A stretch of 64,000 nt of DNA from Streptomyces dangxiongensis (GCF_003675325.1 NZ_CP033073.1:7688001-7752000); one strand, 5' to 3'; shown: positions 25,886 through 34,724, counted from the stretch's first letter. Notes: generated from the letters alone by a model not told the origin. A program made the numbers and translations.

Positions 25886-26191
25886 TCAGCGGGACTCGTC
25901 GTAGGGGTCGCGGCTGCCGGACTTGGCCAGGCCTCGGCTGATCATGTAGCCGACGGTCAGGGTCACGATGTACAGCCACGCCTTGTCGGCACGGAAGTAG
26001 TCGACGTGGCCGTCGTCGTCTCCCACGACCATGGAGGCGATCAGCACCGCGACGACCGCGGCGATGTAGGCGAAGAATTCGGTGGTCTTGAAGGCGGCCT
26101 TCGTCTCGGTGGAGAGTCGGCGCGGCCGGTGAGCGCTTACTTCATCGCCCGCGTGGTGGCCTGCGTTGCCGACCGGGTTCACAGCGCTCAT
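25886..26191 (-). CDS. Small conserved membrane protein, function unknown
   Basis: 101 residues from ATG 26191, with GAGGAAGG about 11 bases upstream. The soluble N-terminal 35 residues contain HRPRRLSTETKAAFKTTEFF. Two membrane helices follow (FAYIAAVVAVLIASMVV and AWLYIVTLTVGYMISRGLA) joined by the acidic loop GDDDGHVDYFRADK. This layout is common in actinomycete proteins of unknown function. It stands alone between gene-free stretches. Confidence 0.75.
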   Translation of the reverse strand: MSAVNPVGNAGHHAGDEVSAHRPRRLSTETKAAFKTTEFFAYIAAVVAVLIASMVVGDDDGHVDYFRADKAWLYIVTLTVGYMISRGLAKSGSRDPYDESR

Positions 26192-26532
26192 GAGAAGGCG
26201 CCTTCCTCGTGATGGAGAGCATCAGAAGCCCTCGGGGGGTACGAATCGCGCCAAGATCGACGCTGCATCCAACGAGTGCCCGTCAGCAGCGCGTTAAACA
26301 TCGCGTCAGGTCATGGTCACGACAATCGCACGGGTGATGCTGTCTCAGATGCGGGAGTTCTGACGGCGTCCACACCCGTCCGGGCGGCAAGCGCACCTCG
26401 GGCCCACCGCCGACTTCCAGGACCGCGACGGTACGCACTGGCTCCGGCAGGATGGCCGGCTGGCCAAAGGCGAGCCCATGCGAATCCAGACAGCCGCGGA
26501 TGAAACAGCGTGAGGGAGCGAACGGGGGCGTT
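26192..26532. other. 341-base gap with a possible gene tail
   Basis: On the plus strand, roughly 26395-26512 encodes a short natural-looking stretch (GPTADFQDRDGTHWLRQDGR, ending with a TGA at 26510-26512), which could be the 3' end of a decayed gene. No start or ribosome site is visible. Confidence 0.3.
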
Positions 26533-26594
26533 GGCGTTCTGTAGGTGAGGCACCGCCGCGCCGCATCCCGGTGGCACCTCACCCACAGAACGCC
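26533..26594. terminator. Large stem-loop after the TetR gene
   Basis: GGCGTTCTGT A GGTGAGG (26533-26550) pairs with CCTCACC C ACAGAACGCC (26577-26594): 17 of 18 positions match. The loop contains a further CACCG/CGGTG pairing. It lies 21 bases beyond the stop of the minus-strand TetR gene and is unusually long for a simple terminator. Confidence 0.6.
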
Positions 26595-26615
26595 CCGCCC
26601 GCTTCCGCCCGCACC

Positions 26616-27194
26616 TCACCCCCGGGGTGCCCCGCTGCGCAGGCCGGACATGATCAGGTCGAGGAGTCTGGCGGCGCGGGGGCGCCAGTCGTCGTGGGGG
26701 TCGAGTTGCCACAGGCCCGCTATGGCGAGGAGGAAGTCGTCGGCGGTGACCGCCGGGCGGATGATGCCGGCCTCCTCGTTGGCGCGGAGCAGCAGTTCCG
26801 CCGCGTGGGCCACCGGTGTCGGGGAGGGCTTGGCGGGGCCGCCGGGCGCGCCGGTGACCTGCCGTATCGCGTCGGCCAGTCCGGCCTTGGCCATGGCGAA
26901 CTCGGCGAGCCGGTCCATCCAGGCGCGCAGGGCCTCGTCGGGCGCGCGGGTGGCGAGCAGGTGTTCCGCGCTGTCCGCGACCTGCCGCATCTCGTGGCGG
27001 TAGATCTCCAGGACGAGTGATTCGCGGTTGGGGAAGTTGCGGTAGAACGTGCCTTGCCCGACACCGGCCTTCTTGGCGATCTGGCTCAGCGGGGTGTCGG
27101 CGCAGCGCGACAGTTCGGTGAGTGCCACTTCCAGGATGCGCTCGCGGTTGCGCTGTGCGTCCGAGCGCCGGGTTGCGTCCTTGTGCTGCGGCAC
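26616..27194 (-). CDS. TetR-family regulator of the molybdenum hydroxylase operon
   Basis: 192 residues. TetR helix-turn-helix: RNRERILEVALTELSRCADT, then LSQIAKKAGVGQGTFYRNFPNRESLVLEI. The C-terminal ligand domain has the SBI-type layout (LLRANEEAGIIRPAVTADDFLLAIAGLW) common in streptomycete regulators of oxidoreductases. The gene is divergent from the paoABCD-like operon, with a clear palindrome near its own start, so autoregulation and control of the operon are likely. The ligand may be an aldehyde or aromatic substrate of the enzyme; this is inference. Confidence 0.9.
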   Translation of the reverse strand: MPQHKDATRRSDAQRNRERILEVALTELSRCADTPLSQIAKKAGVGQGTFYRNFPNRESLVLEIYRHEMRQVADSAEHLLATRAPDEALRAWMDRLAEFAMAKAGLADAIRQVTGAPGGPAKPSPTPVAHAAELLLRANEEAGIIRPAVTADDFLLAIAGLWQLDPHDDWRPRAARLLDLIMSGLRSGAPRG

Positions 27195-27235
27195 TCGTCC
27201 TCCTCAAGGCGTGGCCGAACCCCGCCCTTGCTAAG

Positions 27236-27271
27236 CGGACAACTGTCCGTTACGTTTTCCATGAACGGACA
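27236..27271. promoter_or_regulatory. TetR operator with full site and half-site
   Basis: CGGACAACTGTCCG (27236-27249) has perfect 6-bp arms CGGACA/TGTCCG. A further half-site CGGACA (27266-27271) follows at 30-base spacing. It lies 42-77 bases from the TetR start, in the divergent region facing the operon. Confidence 0.65.
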
Positions 27272-27461
27272 GCGATCCGGTTACGTTCACCATAGCGGCG
27301 CAGGCGGCCCTACGGCAGTCGCCGGCCGCCCCCATGGGCCCTGCGCCCCGCACCTTCGTTTCGCCCCCGCCCTCGCGGCCCCTGCCGCACGACGTACTCC
27401 CCGCGCCGCCCCCTGGGCCGCCGGCTCCCCGTCTGTCCTGGAAATGCGAAAGAAGCAGCTC

Positions 27462-28043
27462 ATGGCCTCATCGACGTCCAGTGTCATCACCTTGAGGATC
27501 AACGGCGAGAAGTACACACTGCCCGTCGACCACCGCACCACCCTGCTCGACGCCCTGCGCGAGCGCCTCGATCTCACCGGCACCAAGAAGGGTTGCGACC
27601 AGGGGCAGTGCGGGGCCTGCACGGTCCTGCTGGACGGACGCCGGTCCGTCGCCTGCCTGCAACTGGCCGTGGCGGCCGAGGGCCGGGAGATCACCACCAT
27701 CGAAGGCGTGGCCGACGGCGATCGGCTGCATCCCGTGCAGCAGGCCTTCCTCGACCTGGACGGCTTCCAGTGCGGCTACTGCACACCGGGCCAGATCTGT
27801 TCGGCGATCGGGATGATCGAGGAGCACGCGGCGGGCTGGCCGAGCGCCGTCACCGAGGACGTCCACCCCGAAGCGGGGCCCCCACCCCTGACCACCCGCG
27901 AGATCCGTGAACGGATGAGCGGAAACCTGTGCCGGTGCGCCGCGTACGTCGCGATCGTCGACGCGGTGGCCCGCGCCGCCGAGGCCCGGCCGGACGAGGA
28001 ACGCGTGCACCCCGCGACGGGTGCCGAGGAGGTCGTGGCATGA
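27462..28043 (+). CDS. Molybdenum hydroxylase, 2Fe-2S subunit (PaoA/YagT-like)
   Basis: 193 residues from ATG 27462, with AAAGAAG upstream; ATG 27444 is an alternative. The N-terminal ferredoxin-like domain binds one 2Fe-2S cluster via CDQGQCGACTVLLDG and a further Cys in SVACL. The C-terminal helical domain binds the second through CGYCTPGQICS and CRCAAY. A spacer containing EAGPPPLTTREIRERMSGN is typical of the PaoA/YagT branch. Unlike E. coli PaoA there is no twin-arginine signal, so the complex should be cytoplasmic. First gene of a four-gene operon in which each stop overlaps the next start. Confidence 0.92.
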   Translation: MASSTSSVITLRINGEKYTLPVDHRTTLLDALRERLDLTGTKKGCDQGQCGACTVLLDGRRSVACLQLAVAAEGREITTIEGVADGDRLHPVQQAFLDLDGFQCGYCTPGQICSAIGMIEEHAAGWPSAVTEDVHPEAGPPPLTTREIRERMSGNLCRCAAYVAIVDAVARAAEARPDEERVHPATGAEEVVA

Positions 28044-29032
28044 GGGAGTTCGACTATCAGCGGGCGCACGACGTCGCCGGGGCCGTCGCCCTGCTCGGCA
28101 CCGATCCGGACGCCCGCTATCTCGGTGGCGGTACCAACTTGGTCGACCTGATGAAGACCGGTGTGGAGCGGCCCGCGCACCTCGTCGACATCCGCGGACT
28201 CCCGCTGGACGAGATCGAGACCACCCCACAGGGCGCTCTGCGCATCGGCGCCACCGTCACCAACGGCGACCTGGCCGCCCACCCCGAGGTCCGGCGCCGC
28301 TACCCGGCGCTCGCCCAGGCGGTGCTGGCCGGTGCGTCCGGCCAGCTCCGCAACATGGCCACGGTCGGCGGGAACCTGCTCCAGCGCACCCGCTGCGGCT
28401 ACTTCACCGACGTCACCCAGCCCTGCAACAAGCGGGTCCCCGGCAGCGGCTGCCCCGCCATCGAGGGCGAGCACCGCAACCACGCGATCCTGGGCGCTTC
28501 CGACCACTGTGTGGCCGTACACCCCTCGGACATGGCCGTGGCCCTGACCGCCTTCGACGCCGTGGTCCGGTTCGAGACGGCGGACGGGCCCGGGGAGGTG
28601 CCGCTCGCCGACTTCTACCTGCCCGTCGGGGAAACCCCGCACCGGGAGACCACCCTGCCGCCGGGCGCGCTGATCACCGGTGTGACGCTGCCGCCCGCCC
28701 CGGTCGCCACCCGCTCCCGCTACCGCAAGGTCCGCGAGCGCGCCTCCTACGCCTTCGCCATCGGCTCCCTCGCCGCCGCGCTCGATGTCCGTGACGGCGT
28801 CGTCCAGGACGCGCGCCTGGCCCTCGGCGCCGTGGCCTGCCGTCCGTGGCGGGCCGTCGCGGCCGAGCGGGTCCTGACCGGCGCACCGGCCACCGCCGAG
28901 ACCTACGCCGCCGCTGCCGACGCCGAGCTGGCGGTGGCACGGCCGCTGCCGCACAACGGATACAAGGTGCACCTCGTCCGCAATCTGGTGGTGGCCGTCC
29001 TGACCGAACTCGCCGAGGAGAGCGCACGATGA
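28040..29032 (+). CDS. Molybdenum hydroxylase, FAD-binding subunit with extra Cys loop (PaoB/YagS-like)
   Basis: 330 residues from ATG 28040, overlapping the previous stop (ATGA). The FAD-binding PCMH-type fold shows YLGGGTNLVDLMKTG and GNMATVGGN-type pyrophosphate loops (QLRNMATVGGNLLQRTRC). A cysteine-rich insert, RCGYFTDVTQPCNKRVPGSG followed by Cys-Pro-Ala, matches the additional [4Fe-4S]-binding loop of PaoB and distinguishes this protein from ordinary xanthine dehydrogenase M subunits. It passes electrons from the molybdenum centre through the clusters to FAD. Confidence 0.9.
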   Translation: MREFDYQRAHDVAGAVALLGTDPDARYLGGGTNLVDLMKTGVERPAHLVDIRGLPLDEIETTPQGALRIGATVTNGDLAAHPEVRRRYPALAQAVLAGASGQLRNMATVGGNLLQRTRCGYFTDVTQPCNKRVPGSGCPAIEGEHRNHAILGASDHCVAVHPSDMAVALTAFDAVVRFETADGPGEVPLADFYLPVGETPHRETTLPPGALITGVTLPPAPVATRSRYRKVRERASYAFAIGSLAAALDVRDGVVQDARLALGAVACRPWRAVAAERVLTGAPATAETYAAAADAELAVARPLPHNGYKVHLVRNLVVAVLTELAEESAR

Positions 29033-31167
29033 GCGCCGTCACCACCGGAACACCCGCCCAGGCGCCCTCCGTCGGCACCGCCCACACCCGTGTCGAGGGC
29101 AGGGCCAAAGTCACCGGAGCGGCCCGCTACGCGGGCGAGGTGCCCTTCGCCGACCTCGCCCACGGCTGGCTGGTGCTGTCCACGGTCGCCCGTGGCCGCG
29201 TCCGCGCCCTGGACACCGACCCCGTCCTCGCCATGCCGGGCGTCCTCGCCGTGCTGGACCACCGCAACGCCCTGCGCCTGGAGACCGACTACACCGGTCT
29301 GATGGGCATGCGCCCCGATCCGACCTGCGCGGTCTTCCAGCACGACCGGGTGCCGCACCGGGGCTGGCCGGTGGCGCTGGTCGTCGCGGAGACGTCCGAG
29401 CAGGCGCGGGAGGCCGCCGAGGCGCTCGTCGTGCACTACGAACAGCAACCGCACGACGTCGAGTTCACCGGCGAGCGGCCGGACGCGTACCCGCTGGACG
29501 GCCATATGCCGGCGGTGACGCAGAAGGGGGACCTCGACGCCGCGCTCACCTCCTCGCCCGTCGTCGTGGACGCCGAGTACACCACCCCCGAAGAGCACCA
29601 CAACCCGATGGAGCCCCATGCGGCGACAGCCCGCTGGGACGGCGGACAGCTCCAGGTGATCGACTCCAACCAGGGCGTCACCTGGGTCGCCGGCGAACTC
29701 GCGAACCTCTTCTCCCTCGACCCGGCCTCCGTGCGCGTGCGCTCCGAACACGTCGGCGGCGGCTTCGGCAGCAAGGGGGTCCGCGCCCACCAGGTCGCCG
29801 CCGTGATGGCCGCGACCGTCCTGCACCGGCCCGTAAGGGTCGTGTTGACCCGGCGCCAGATGTTCTCACTGGCCGGTTACCGCAGCCCCACCACCCAGCG
29901 CGTCCGGCTCGGCGCCGACACCACCGGACGCCTGCGCGCCCTGGACCACCGTTCCGTCAGCGCCACCTCCACGGTGTACGAGTTCATCGAACCGAGCGCC
30001 GGGGTGGCGCGGGTGATGTACGACGCCGACGCCCACCACACCGCCAACCGTCTCGTACGGCTCGACGTACCGACCCCGACGTTCATGCGCGCCCCGGGCG
30101 AGGCACCCGGCTCGTTCGCGCTGGAGGCGGCGCTGGACGAACTCGCCGAGAAGTGCGGGCTCGACCCGGTCGAGCTGCGTCTGCGCAACGAACCGGACAA
30201 GGGCCCGGTGTCGGGCCTGCCGTTCACCGGCCGCCATCTGACCGCCTGCTTCCGGGAGGGCGCCCACCGGTTCGGCTGGGCGGACCGGGACCCGCGTCCC
30301 GGGGTACGCCGGGAGGGCCGCTGGCTGCTCGGCACCGGTACGGCCGCTGCCTCGTTCCCGGCGGGCGCCGCGCCGTCCACCGCCGCAGCGACCGCGCACC
30401 CGGACGGCACCTTCACCGTGCGGATCTCCGCGGCCGACATCGGCACCGGCGCCCGTACCGCGCTCACTCTGGTCGCCGCGGACGCGCTCCAGGTGCCGCC
30501 GGAGCGCATCCGGGTGCGCATCGGGGACAGCGCCTTCGGCCCCGCGATGATCGCCGGCGGCTCCATGGGCACCCGCTCCTGGTCCTGGGCTGTCCAGGCC
30601 GCCGCCGGCGACCTGCGCGAACGGCTGGCGTTCGGCGCCGACATCCCGCCGGAGGGCATCACCGTACGCTCCGACACCACCGCGGCCATCGCGGCGCTGC
30701 CGCCCGCCGAACGCCACTCCTTCGGCGCGCAGTTCGCGGAGGTCGGCGTGGACGTCGGCACCGGCGAGGTGCGGGTGCGGCGCATGCTCGGCATCTTCAC
30801 GGCGGGCCGGATCGTCAACCCGCTCACCGCCCGCAACCAACTGCTGGGCGGCATGATCTGGGGCATCTCCATGGCCCTGCACGAAGAGGCCGTCCGGGAC
30901 CGCGCCTCGGGCGGCCATGTCGGCGCCGACCTGGCGGGCTATCACGTCGCCACCCACGCCGACGTACCCCGTATCGAGGCGGACTGGCTCGACGACACCG
31001 ACCCGGACGACCCCGTCGGCATCAAGGGCATCGGAGAGGTCGGCATCGTCGGCGCCGCGGCGGCGGTCGCCAACGCGGTCTGGCACGCGACCGGCGTACG
31101 CCACCGCGACCTGCCCATCCGGCCCGACCGCGTCCTGTCGGCCGCCACGGGGGCCCCGGATGCTTGA
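29029..31167 (+). CDS. Molybdenum hydroxylase, molybdopterin-binding catalytic subunit (PaoC/YagR-like)
   Basis: 712 residues from ATG 29029, again overlapping the previous stop. Recognisable molybdopterin motifs are GGGFGSKGVRAHQVAAVMAA (about residues 243-262), FMRAPGEAPGSFALE, and GGSMGTRSWSW. The catalytic Glu is in the C-terminal GIKGIGEVGIVGAAAAVANAV segment. The length and the FMRAPGE variation fit the aldehyde oxidoreductase (YagR) branch rather than xanthine dehydrogenase. Predicted reaction: oxidation of an aldehyde, probably aromatic, to the acid. Confidence 0.92.
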   Translation: MSAVTTGTPAQAPSVGTAHTRVEGRAKVTGAARYAGEVPFADLAHGWLVLSTVARGRVRALDTDPVLAMPGVLAVLDHRNALRLETDYTGLMGMRPDPTCAVFQHDRVPHRGWPVALVVAETSEQAREAAEALVVHYEQQPHDVEFTGERPDAYPLDGHMPAVTQKGDLDAALTSSPVVVDAEYTTPEEHHNPMEPHAATARWDGGQLQVIDSNQGVTWVAGELANLFSLDPASVRVRSEHVGGGFGSKGVRAHQVAAVMAATVLHRPVRVVLTRRQMFSLAGYRSPTTQRVRLGADTTGRLRALDHRSVSATSTVYEFIEPSAGVARVMYDADAHHTANRLVRLDVPTPTFMRAPGEAPGSFALEAALDELAEKCGLDPVELRLRNEPDKGPVSGLPFTGRHLTACFREGAHRFGWADRDPRPGVRREGRWLLGTGTAAASFPAGAAPSTAAATAHPDGTFTVRISAADIGTGARTALTLVAADALQVPPERIRVRIGDSAFGPAMIAGGSMGTRSWSWAVQAAAGDLRERLAFGADIPPEGITVRSDTTAAIAALPPAERHSFGAQFAEVGVDVGTGEVRVRRMLGIFTAGRIVNPLTARNQLLGGMIWGISMALHEEAVRDRASGGHVGADLAGYHVATHADVPRIEADWLDDTDPDDPVGIKGIGEVGIVGAAAAVANAVWHATGVRHRDLPIRPDRVLSAATGAPDA

Positions 31168-32302
31168 TCTGGCCGAGGAACTGCGCCACTGGATCGAGGA
31201 GGGCCGGGAGTTCGCCATCGCCACCGTGGTGGCGGTCGCCGGCAGCGCGCCGCGCGGTCCCGGCGCAGCCCTCGCCGTCGACAGCGCGGGCACGGTCATC
31301 GGCTCGGTCTCCGGCGGGTGCGTGGAGAGCGCGGTGTACGACCTGTGCCGTGAGGCGCTGCGGACCGGGCAGAGTGCGCTCGAACGGTTCGGCTACAGCG
31401 ACGACGACGCCTTCGCCGTAGGCCTGACCTGCGGCGGGACGATCGACGTGCTGGTCACGCCGGTGGCCGGCGAGGCCCGCGTGCGCACCGTCCTGCAGTC
31501 GGCGCTGTCGGCCGCCGCGCAGGGCGAACCGGCGGCCCTCGCCCGGGTCGCCCGGGGCCCCGCCGAACTCCTCGGCCGGGCCTTGCTGGTCCGCTCCGAC
31601 GGCACGTCCGAGGGCGCTCTCGGCGGCCACCCCGGGCTGGACCGGGTGGCGGCGGCCGAAGCCCGCGCCCTGCTGGAGGCGGGCCGCACCGGCACGGTGG
31701 ACCTGTCGGCGGACGGCTCGCACTGCCCCGGCGGTCTGACACTGCTGGTCGAGTCGAACACGCCGCCCCCGCGTATGATCGTCTTCGGTGCGGTGGACTT
31801 CGCGGCGGCGCTGGCCCGGGCCGGCCAGTTCCTCGGCTACCACGTCACCGTCTGCGACGCCCGGCCCGTGTTCGCCACGCCGGACCGGTTCCCGGACGCC
31901 GACGAGGTCGTCGTCGACTGGCCGCACCGCTACCTGCGACGCACCGCGACCGATGCCCGTACGGTCCTGTGCGTGCTCACCCACGACGCGAAGTTCGACG
32001 TACCGTTGCTGAAGGCGGCCCTGCGGATGCCGGTCGCGTTCGTCGGGGCGATGGGCTCGCGCCGCACGCACGAGGACCGCAACCGGCGTCTGCGGTCGGA
32101 AGGCGTCACCGAACGGGAGCTGTCGCGGCTCCACTCACCGATCGGCCTCGACCTCGGCGCCCGCACACCGCAGGAGACCGCCCTGTCCATCACGGCGGAG
32201 ATCGTCGCCGCGCGACGGGGCGGGACGGGGGTCCCGCTGACCGGGGCGAAGATGCCGATCCACCATGAGAACGGGGAGGGCGGACGGCCGGCGGTCGCCT
32301 GA
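31160..32302 (+). CDS. XdhC/CoxI-family molybdenum cofactor maturation factor (PaoD/YagQ-like)
   Basis: 380 residues from ATG 31160, overlapping the catalytic subunit by 8 bases. N-terminal XdhC_CoxI domain (AIATVVAVAGSAPRGPGAALAV, GSVSGGCVESAVYD with the conserved Cys, and the CGG in VGLTCGGTIDV). C-terminal Rossmann-type XdhC_C domain (RMIVFGAVDFAAALARAGQF, and later FVGAMGSRRTHEDR). In PaoD and XdhC this protein binds the molybdenum cofactor, promotes its sulfuration and inserts it into the large subunit. The usual IFGAGHVA of the Rossmann loop is IVFGAVDFAA here. Confidence 0.92.
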   Translation: MLDLAEELRHWIEEGREFAIATVVAVAGSAPRGPGAALAVDSAGTVIGSVSGGCVESAVYDLCREALRTGQSALERFGYSDDDAFAVGLTCGGTIDVLVTPVAGEARVRTVLQSALSAAAQGEPAALARVARGPAELLGRALLVRSDGTSEGALGGHPGLDRVAAAEARALLEAGRTGTVDLSADGSHCPGGLTLLVESNTPPPRMIVFGAVDFAAALARAGQFLGYHVTVCDARPVFATPDRFPDADEVVVDWPHRYLRRTATDARTVLCVLTHDAKFDVPLLKAALRMPVAFVGAMGSRRTHEDRNRRLRSEGVTERELSRLHSPIGLDLGARTPQETALSITAEIVAARRGGTGVPLTGAKMPIHHENGEGGRPAVA

Positions 32303-32924
32303 CCGTCATGGGCCGCCTGAAGGAAACTCGGCCTGCCTGCCCCGTTGCGAACAGTTGGGACGCGGCGGAACTCTCGATAGCCGGCGCGTCCTTGAGCCGG
32401 CGTACCCGCGGACTTCGACCCCATCATTGGCTGTTCGATCTCGCGGGTGCAGACGCCTTCCGAGGCGAGGCGACAGTGCCGGTCTCCTCGCCCCCGTCCC
32501 CGCCGTACGGACCGGCGCGGCGCGGAGCCGGACTTACGACGTCGTCGCGCACCAGCAGGCGATGATGCCCGAGCAGCTCTCGCGCCCCCGCCGCCGACCT
32601 CGAGCACGGCGACCAGGAGGCTGAGGCGGAGCCTGGGGAGGCGATCGATCTGACGGCGCTGCGCGCCCTGAAGGAGCCCCGCGCAGACGTGGAGGCCGTC
32701 GATCGGAAAGGGCGCCACCGATTCCGGTCCCGGCCGGACGCGCGGGGCGACGGCAGAGCGCAATCTGACCAGCGACCTCGAGCCGTCAGCTCGCCGCTGC
32801 TGACAGGGCCACCCTGCGGAGAACGCGCGGTACAGAGCCTGACGCGCGCGGCCGCCGCGCACACGCCAGGCCCGAAGCCGCACAACCGGCCAGGTCGGCG
32901 GAAGCTTCGGCCGGGAGGTCCTGA
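32303..32924. other. 622-base gap, no supportable gene
   Basis: Between the end of the pao-like operon and a convergent gene. Frames give arginine/proline-rich translations; short natural-looking pieces occur (for example HHWLFDLAGADAF near 32425) but no ribosome site or family match. Possibly decayed coding sequence. Confidence 0.45.
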
Positions 32925-33488
32925 TCAATCGGCCACCGGCAGTTCGGGCGTGCAGATGCCGCACAGGCGGTAGCGAAGGCCGCCGCGCGGGCCGATGCGT
33001 TCGGTGACCCAGGCCTCCGCCTCGCAGCGTGTCATCACCCGCATGTGCGTCGTCCACCCGCTGCTGGTCGAGCCGTCATGGGCGAATCGGGTCAGCGCAC
33101 CGTGCAGCCAAGGGCCGGCGTCGCTCTCCACGTCACCGACCGACACCGCGCGGCAGCCGGTGCGGTGAAGTGTGTGCCTTCCGGCGGCGTAGGGGTACCG
33201 GCCGATCTGTTCGAACCGGCGCCGCTGCACGAGCGACTCGGCACGCAGGGCATCGAACCGGCCCCGGGCCTCGGCGCAGATCCCGCAACCGGCCTCGCAC
33301 ACCGACACCGGGACCTCACCGGACCCTTCCCGCCAGGTCTGCCGGGCCGGTGCCGCAAGGCCCGCCGCCGTGTCCGCCTGCGTGCGCTGGGGCGGTGTGG
33401 TCCGGGCGAGGCGACGAGCGGCCGCGGCCCGTCGGGCAGCCTCGCCCGCCGCGCGCTGCCCCCGTGCCGTACGCCCTCGCTTCGCCAT
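32925..33488 (-). CDS. Hypothetical cysteine-containing protein, member of a local paralogue pair
   Basis: 187 residues from ATG 33488, with GAGGGGA 7 bases upstream. The N-terminal 55 residues are a basic Ala/Arg-rich tail. The remainder has four conserved-looking Cys positions (VSVCEAGCGICAEARGRFDAL) and an aromatic segment (GRYPYAAGRHTLHRTGCR). The C-terminal 60-residue module begins with LHGALTRFAHDGSTSSG, contains MTRCEAEAWVTERIGPRGGL and ends in RLCGICTPELP. The cysteine spacing suggests metal binding. The C-terminal module is repeated in a fragment at 33905-34096. I do not recognise the family. Confidence 0.65.
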   Translation of the reverse strand: MAKRGRTARGQRAAGEAARRAAAARRLARTTPPQRTQADTAAGLAAPARQTWREGSGEVPVSVCEAGCGICAEARGRFDALRAESLVQRRRFEQIGRYPYAAGRHTLHRTGCRAVSVGDVESDAGPWLHGALTRFAHDGSTSSGWTTHMRVMTRCEAEAWVTERIGPRGGLRYRLCGICTPELPVAD

Positions 33489-33904
33489 AGAAGTTCCCCT
33501 CTGGTCGACTGTCGCAGCCGTCCGTCACATGCCGCCGGCTGCACCGAGTAGGTTGCCAGCAATCAGCGGCACATGGACCGAACGGCGCGCGGTTGCAACC
33601 GTTTTGTCCCATGGCTGTGAGCAGCCGCTCAGGTAAGTACCTCGGCACGGGACGCCTGCCGGTTCACGCGCAGGCGGAGGTCGATGTGCCCCCCGCTTGG
33701 GCCGCGCCACCCAGGCCTCTGGCGGTTGCGTCGAGCGGGCGTACTCGCGGCCACCGCCCGCCGCGCTGTTCACGCGGGCGTGTACCTCCGGGCGGTGCTT
33801 GGGCCCCGGCTTCGCTGCGCTCGGCGGCGGAGCGCCCCTCGCGCACATATAGCCCCCTACCTGGCGGCCGACCGACGTGCCCGGCCTGTACGCACCGGAC
33901 GACG
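33489..33904. other. 416-base gap, no gene seen
   Basis: Upstream region of the Cys-containing protein and remains of sequence preceding its decayed paralogue. Contains GC-rich imperfect palindromes near 33805-33845 but no supported frame. Confidence 0.4.
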
Positions 33905-34096
33905 TCATGCGCCCGCGGGCAATGCCGGCAGGCAGGTACGGCACAGGCGGTGGCGGGCACCGCCGCGCGGGCCGATGCGCACCGTGATCCATGCCGCTGC
34001 TTCCTGGCCGTTCATCACTTCGCTGTGCGTCGCCCACTCGGTATTGGTGGTGCCCTCGTGGGCGAACTCGGTCAGAGCGCCCTGCACCTCATCCCG
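33905..34096 (-). pseudogene. Decayed paralogue of the neighbouring Cys-containing protein
   Basis: On the minus strand, about 60 residues (VQGALTEFAHEGTTNTEWATH, then MNGQEAAAWITVRIGPRGGARHRLCRTCLPALP) align end to end with the C-terminal module of the 33488 gene, including the Gly-Pro-Arg-Gly-Gly core, the Cys-x-x-Cys and the stop position. Upstream of about 34096 the similarity ends abruptly and the frame becomes arginine-rich. It is therefore a truncated tandem copy, not an expressed gene. Confidence 0.6.
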
Positions 34097-34190
34097 TGCT
34101 CTGACTCGTCGGTGCCGTGCGGCCGGCTCGTGCTGGTGTCGTCCTCGGCGGGGCGGCGGAACCGCAGGCGATCGCCGGTAGGCTGCGGCG

Positions 34191-34724
34191 GTGCGCACGG
34201 TCGAGCTCCTGTTGGACGAGGCGGCAGAGCGAGCGGTCCGGGAGGCCTGGCGGCGGCTCGCGGACGCGGGGCTGCCCAGTCAGGCGCGCCACCGCTCACC
34301 GACCAACAGCCCCCACCTCACCCTGGCCGCCTGCCCGGAGCTGACCGCCCCGATCCGCTGGGAACTCGCCGAGGTGGCCGCCGCCCTGCCGCTACCGGTG
34401 CGGTGCACCGGCATGGTCCGCTTCGAGCGGCCCACCTCGGTGCTGGCCTGGGCGCTGGACCTCGACTCCGCGCTGGCCGGCTTGCACCGCCGGGTGTGGG
34501 AGGCGGTGGCCTCGGACAGCCCGCCCGAGACCCTCAACCCCTTCCACGAACCCGGGCGCTGGAGCCCGCACATCACCCTCGGCCGGACCCGGCGGGCCGG
34601 TGCCTTCGCCGACCGGCGGATCCCCCTGCTGCTGCCGGCGCCGCCGCTGTCGGTCCGGCTCACCACCCTGCGCAGCTACGACACCCGGACCGGCGCCCTG
34701 GAGGTGCTGGAGCCACACCCCTGA
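34191..34724 (+). CDS. 2'-5' RNA ligase / cyclic phosphodiesterase superfamily protein (2H)
   Basis: 177 residues from GTG 34191. The two hallmark His-x-Thr motifs are present: HLTLAACP (about residue 46) and HITLGRTRR (about residue 127), spaced as in 2H phosphoesterases. Bacterial members hydrolyse 2',3'-cyclic phosphates or join 2'-5' RNA ends in vitro; their physiological role is poorly known. The gene stands alone and converges on the MFS gene, with a hairpin in between. Confidence 0.85.
   Translation: MRTVELLLDEAAERAVREAWRRLADAGLPSQARHRSPTNSPHLTLAACPELTAPIRWELAEVAAALPLPVRCTGMVRFERPTSVLAWALDLDSALAGLHRRVWEAVASDSPPETLNPFHEPGRWSPHITLGRTRRAGAFADRRIPLLLPAPPLSVRLTTLRSYDTRTGALEVLEPHP

Noticed and set aside
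26192..26615. Possible tRNA or CRISPR-like repeats in the AT-richer gap
   Set aside because: No cloverleaf could be folded by eye and no repeated spacers exist; only the large hairpin is convincing.
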